Made by a program: the position numbers and the translations under genes | Part shown: positions 63,833 through 64,000 of the stretch, in pieces | Layout: each line of letters starts with the position of its first letter | Numbering within the stretch: position 1 is the first letter of the stretch | Origin: Inia geoffrensis | Lineage: Eukaryota; Chordata; Mammalia; Artiodactyla; Iniidae | DNA: 64,000 nucleotides | Direction of reading: 5' to 3' | NCBI GenBank assembly: GCA_036417435.1 | Contig: CM070901.1 | Location: 4,066,001 to 4,130,000 of the forward strand | Notes under the pieces: generated by a model | What the model saw: the letters and a program-made list of their open reading frames with translations, nothing else | Database searches by the model: none | Told to the model about the DNA's origin: nothing

Positions 63833-64000
63833 AATGATACTATCTGCAGCAACATGGATGGACCTGGAAATTATCATACTAAGGGAAGTAAGTCAGAGCA
63901 AAGACAAATATCATATGACATTGCTTATATGCAAAATCTAAGAAAAAATGATACAAATGAACTTATTTACAAAACAGAAACAGACTCACAGACTTAGAAA
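63833..64000 (+). other. L1 3' UTR (partial)
   Basis: Sequence after the ORF2 stop (GCAACATGGATGGACCTGG ... ACAGACTCACAGACTTAG) is the start of the L1 3' UTR. It is the reverse complement, with differences, of segments repeated throughout the array (for example 2260-2400). It is cut by the window end. Confidence 0.85.

Larger units (their letters stand above)
57933..64000 (+). mobile_element. Near full-length L1, plus strand, runs off window
   Basis: This cetartiodactyl-type L1 starts at the canonical 5' end (GGGCGGTGGAGACGAGATGG) and continues in order through 5' UTR, ORF1, inter-ORF region, ORF2 and 3' UTR. The 3' end lies beyond 64000. It is inserted antisense to NEK7 in the last intron. 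Both ORFs are broken, so it is not mobile. It is a useful internal reference for aligning the minus-strand array. Confidence 0.93.

Overview
The window is vertebrate nuclear DNA, almost certainly from a cetacean. The tRNA-derived SINE at 20354-20567 is the CHR-type element that is abundant in whales and dolphins, the LINE-1 copies are of the cetartiodactyl type, and the mariner at 55174-56455 has the termini I associate with cetartiodactyl mariners. There is one real gene: the last coding exon and 3' UTR of NEK7, on the minus strand.

Layout. (1) 1-47235 is a head-to-tail tandem array with a period of about 4.1 kb, built entirely from LINE-1. Each unit is a 5'-truncated L1 on the minus strand ('L1-alpha', cut between the endonuclease and RT domains of ORF2), and its 3' UTR is interrupted by a second 3'-end L1 fragment ('L1-beta', about 0.75 kb). 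Unit-to-unit junctions lie at 1756, 5894, 10032, 14170, 18319, 22688, 26818, 30938, 35059, 39181, 43279 and 46996. Two blocks are strongly homogenised: block A (before the window start to about 15295) and block B (about 25820-42430). Diverged and mosaic units lie between them, and old units without beta sit at the right edge. (2) 47236-47955 is an antisense L1 5' UTR joined directly to an L1 3' UTR. (3) 47956-51530 is intergenic sequence with ancient L1, L2 and MIR remnants. (4) 51530-54555 is the NEK7 3' UTR and terminal coding exon. (5) 54556-64000 is the last NEK7 intron. It holds a complete-length but dead mariner, a MIR-like fragment, and an almost full-length but inactivated L1 on the plus strand that runs off the window.

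None of the many short open frames in 1-47235 is a gene. They recur because the unit recurs. The most unusual content is the array itself. Its nested insertions give a relative order of events: an alpha-alpha tandem junction, then the beta insertion, then amplification of beta-bearing units, then a SINE insertion private to one unit, then recent local homogenisation. I do not recognise it as a named satellite. Identity statements are by-eye comparisons, not computed alignments.
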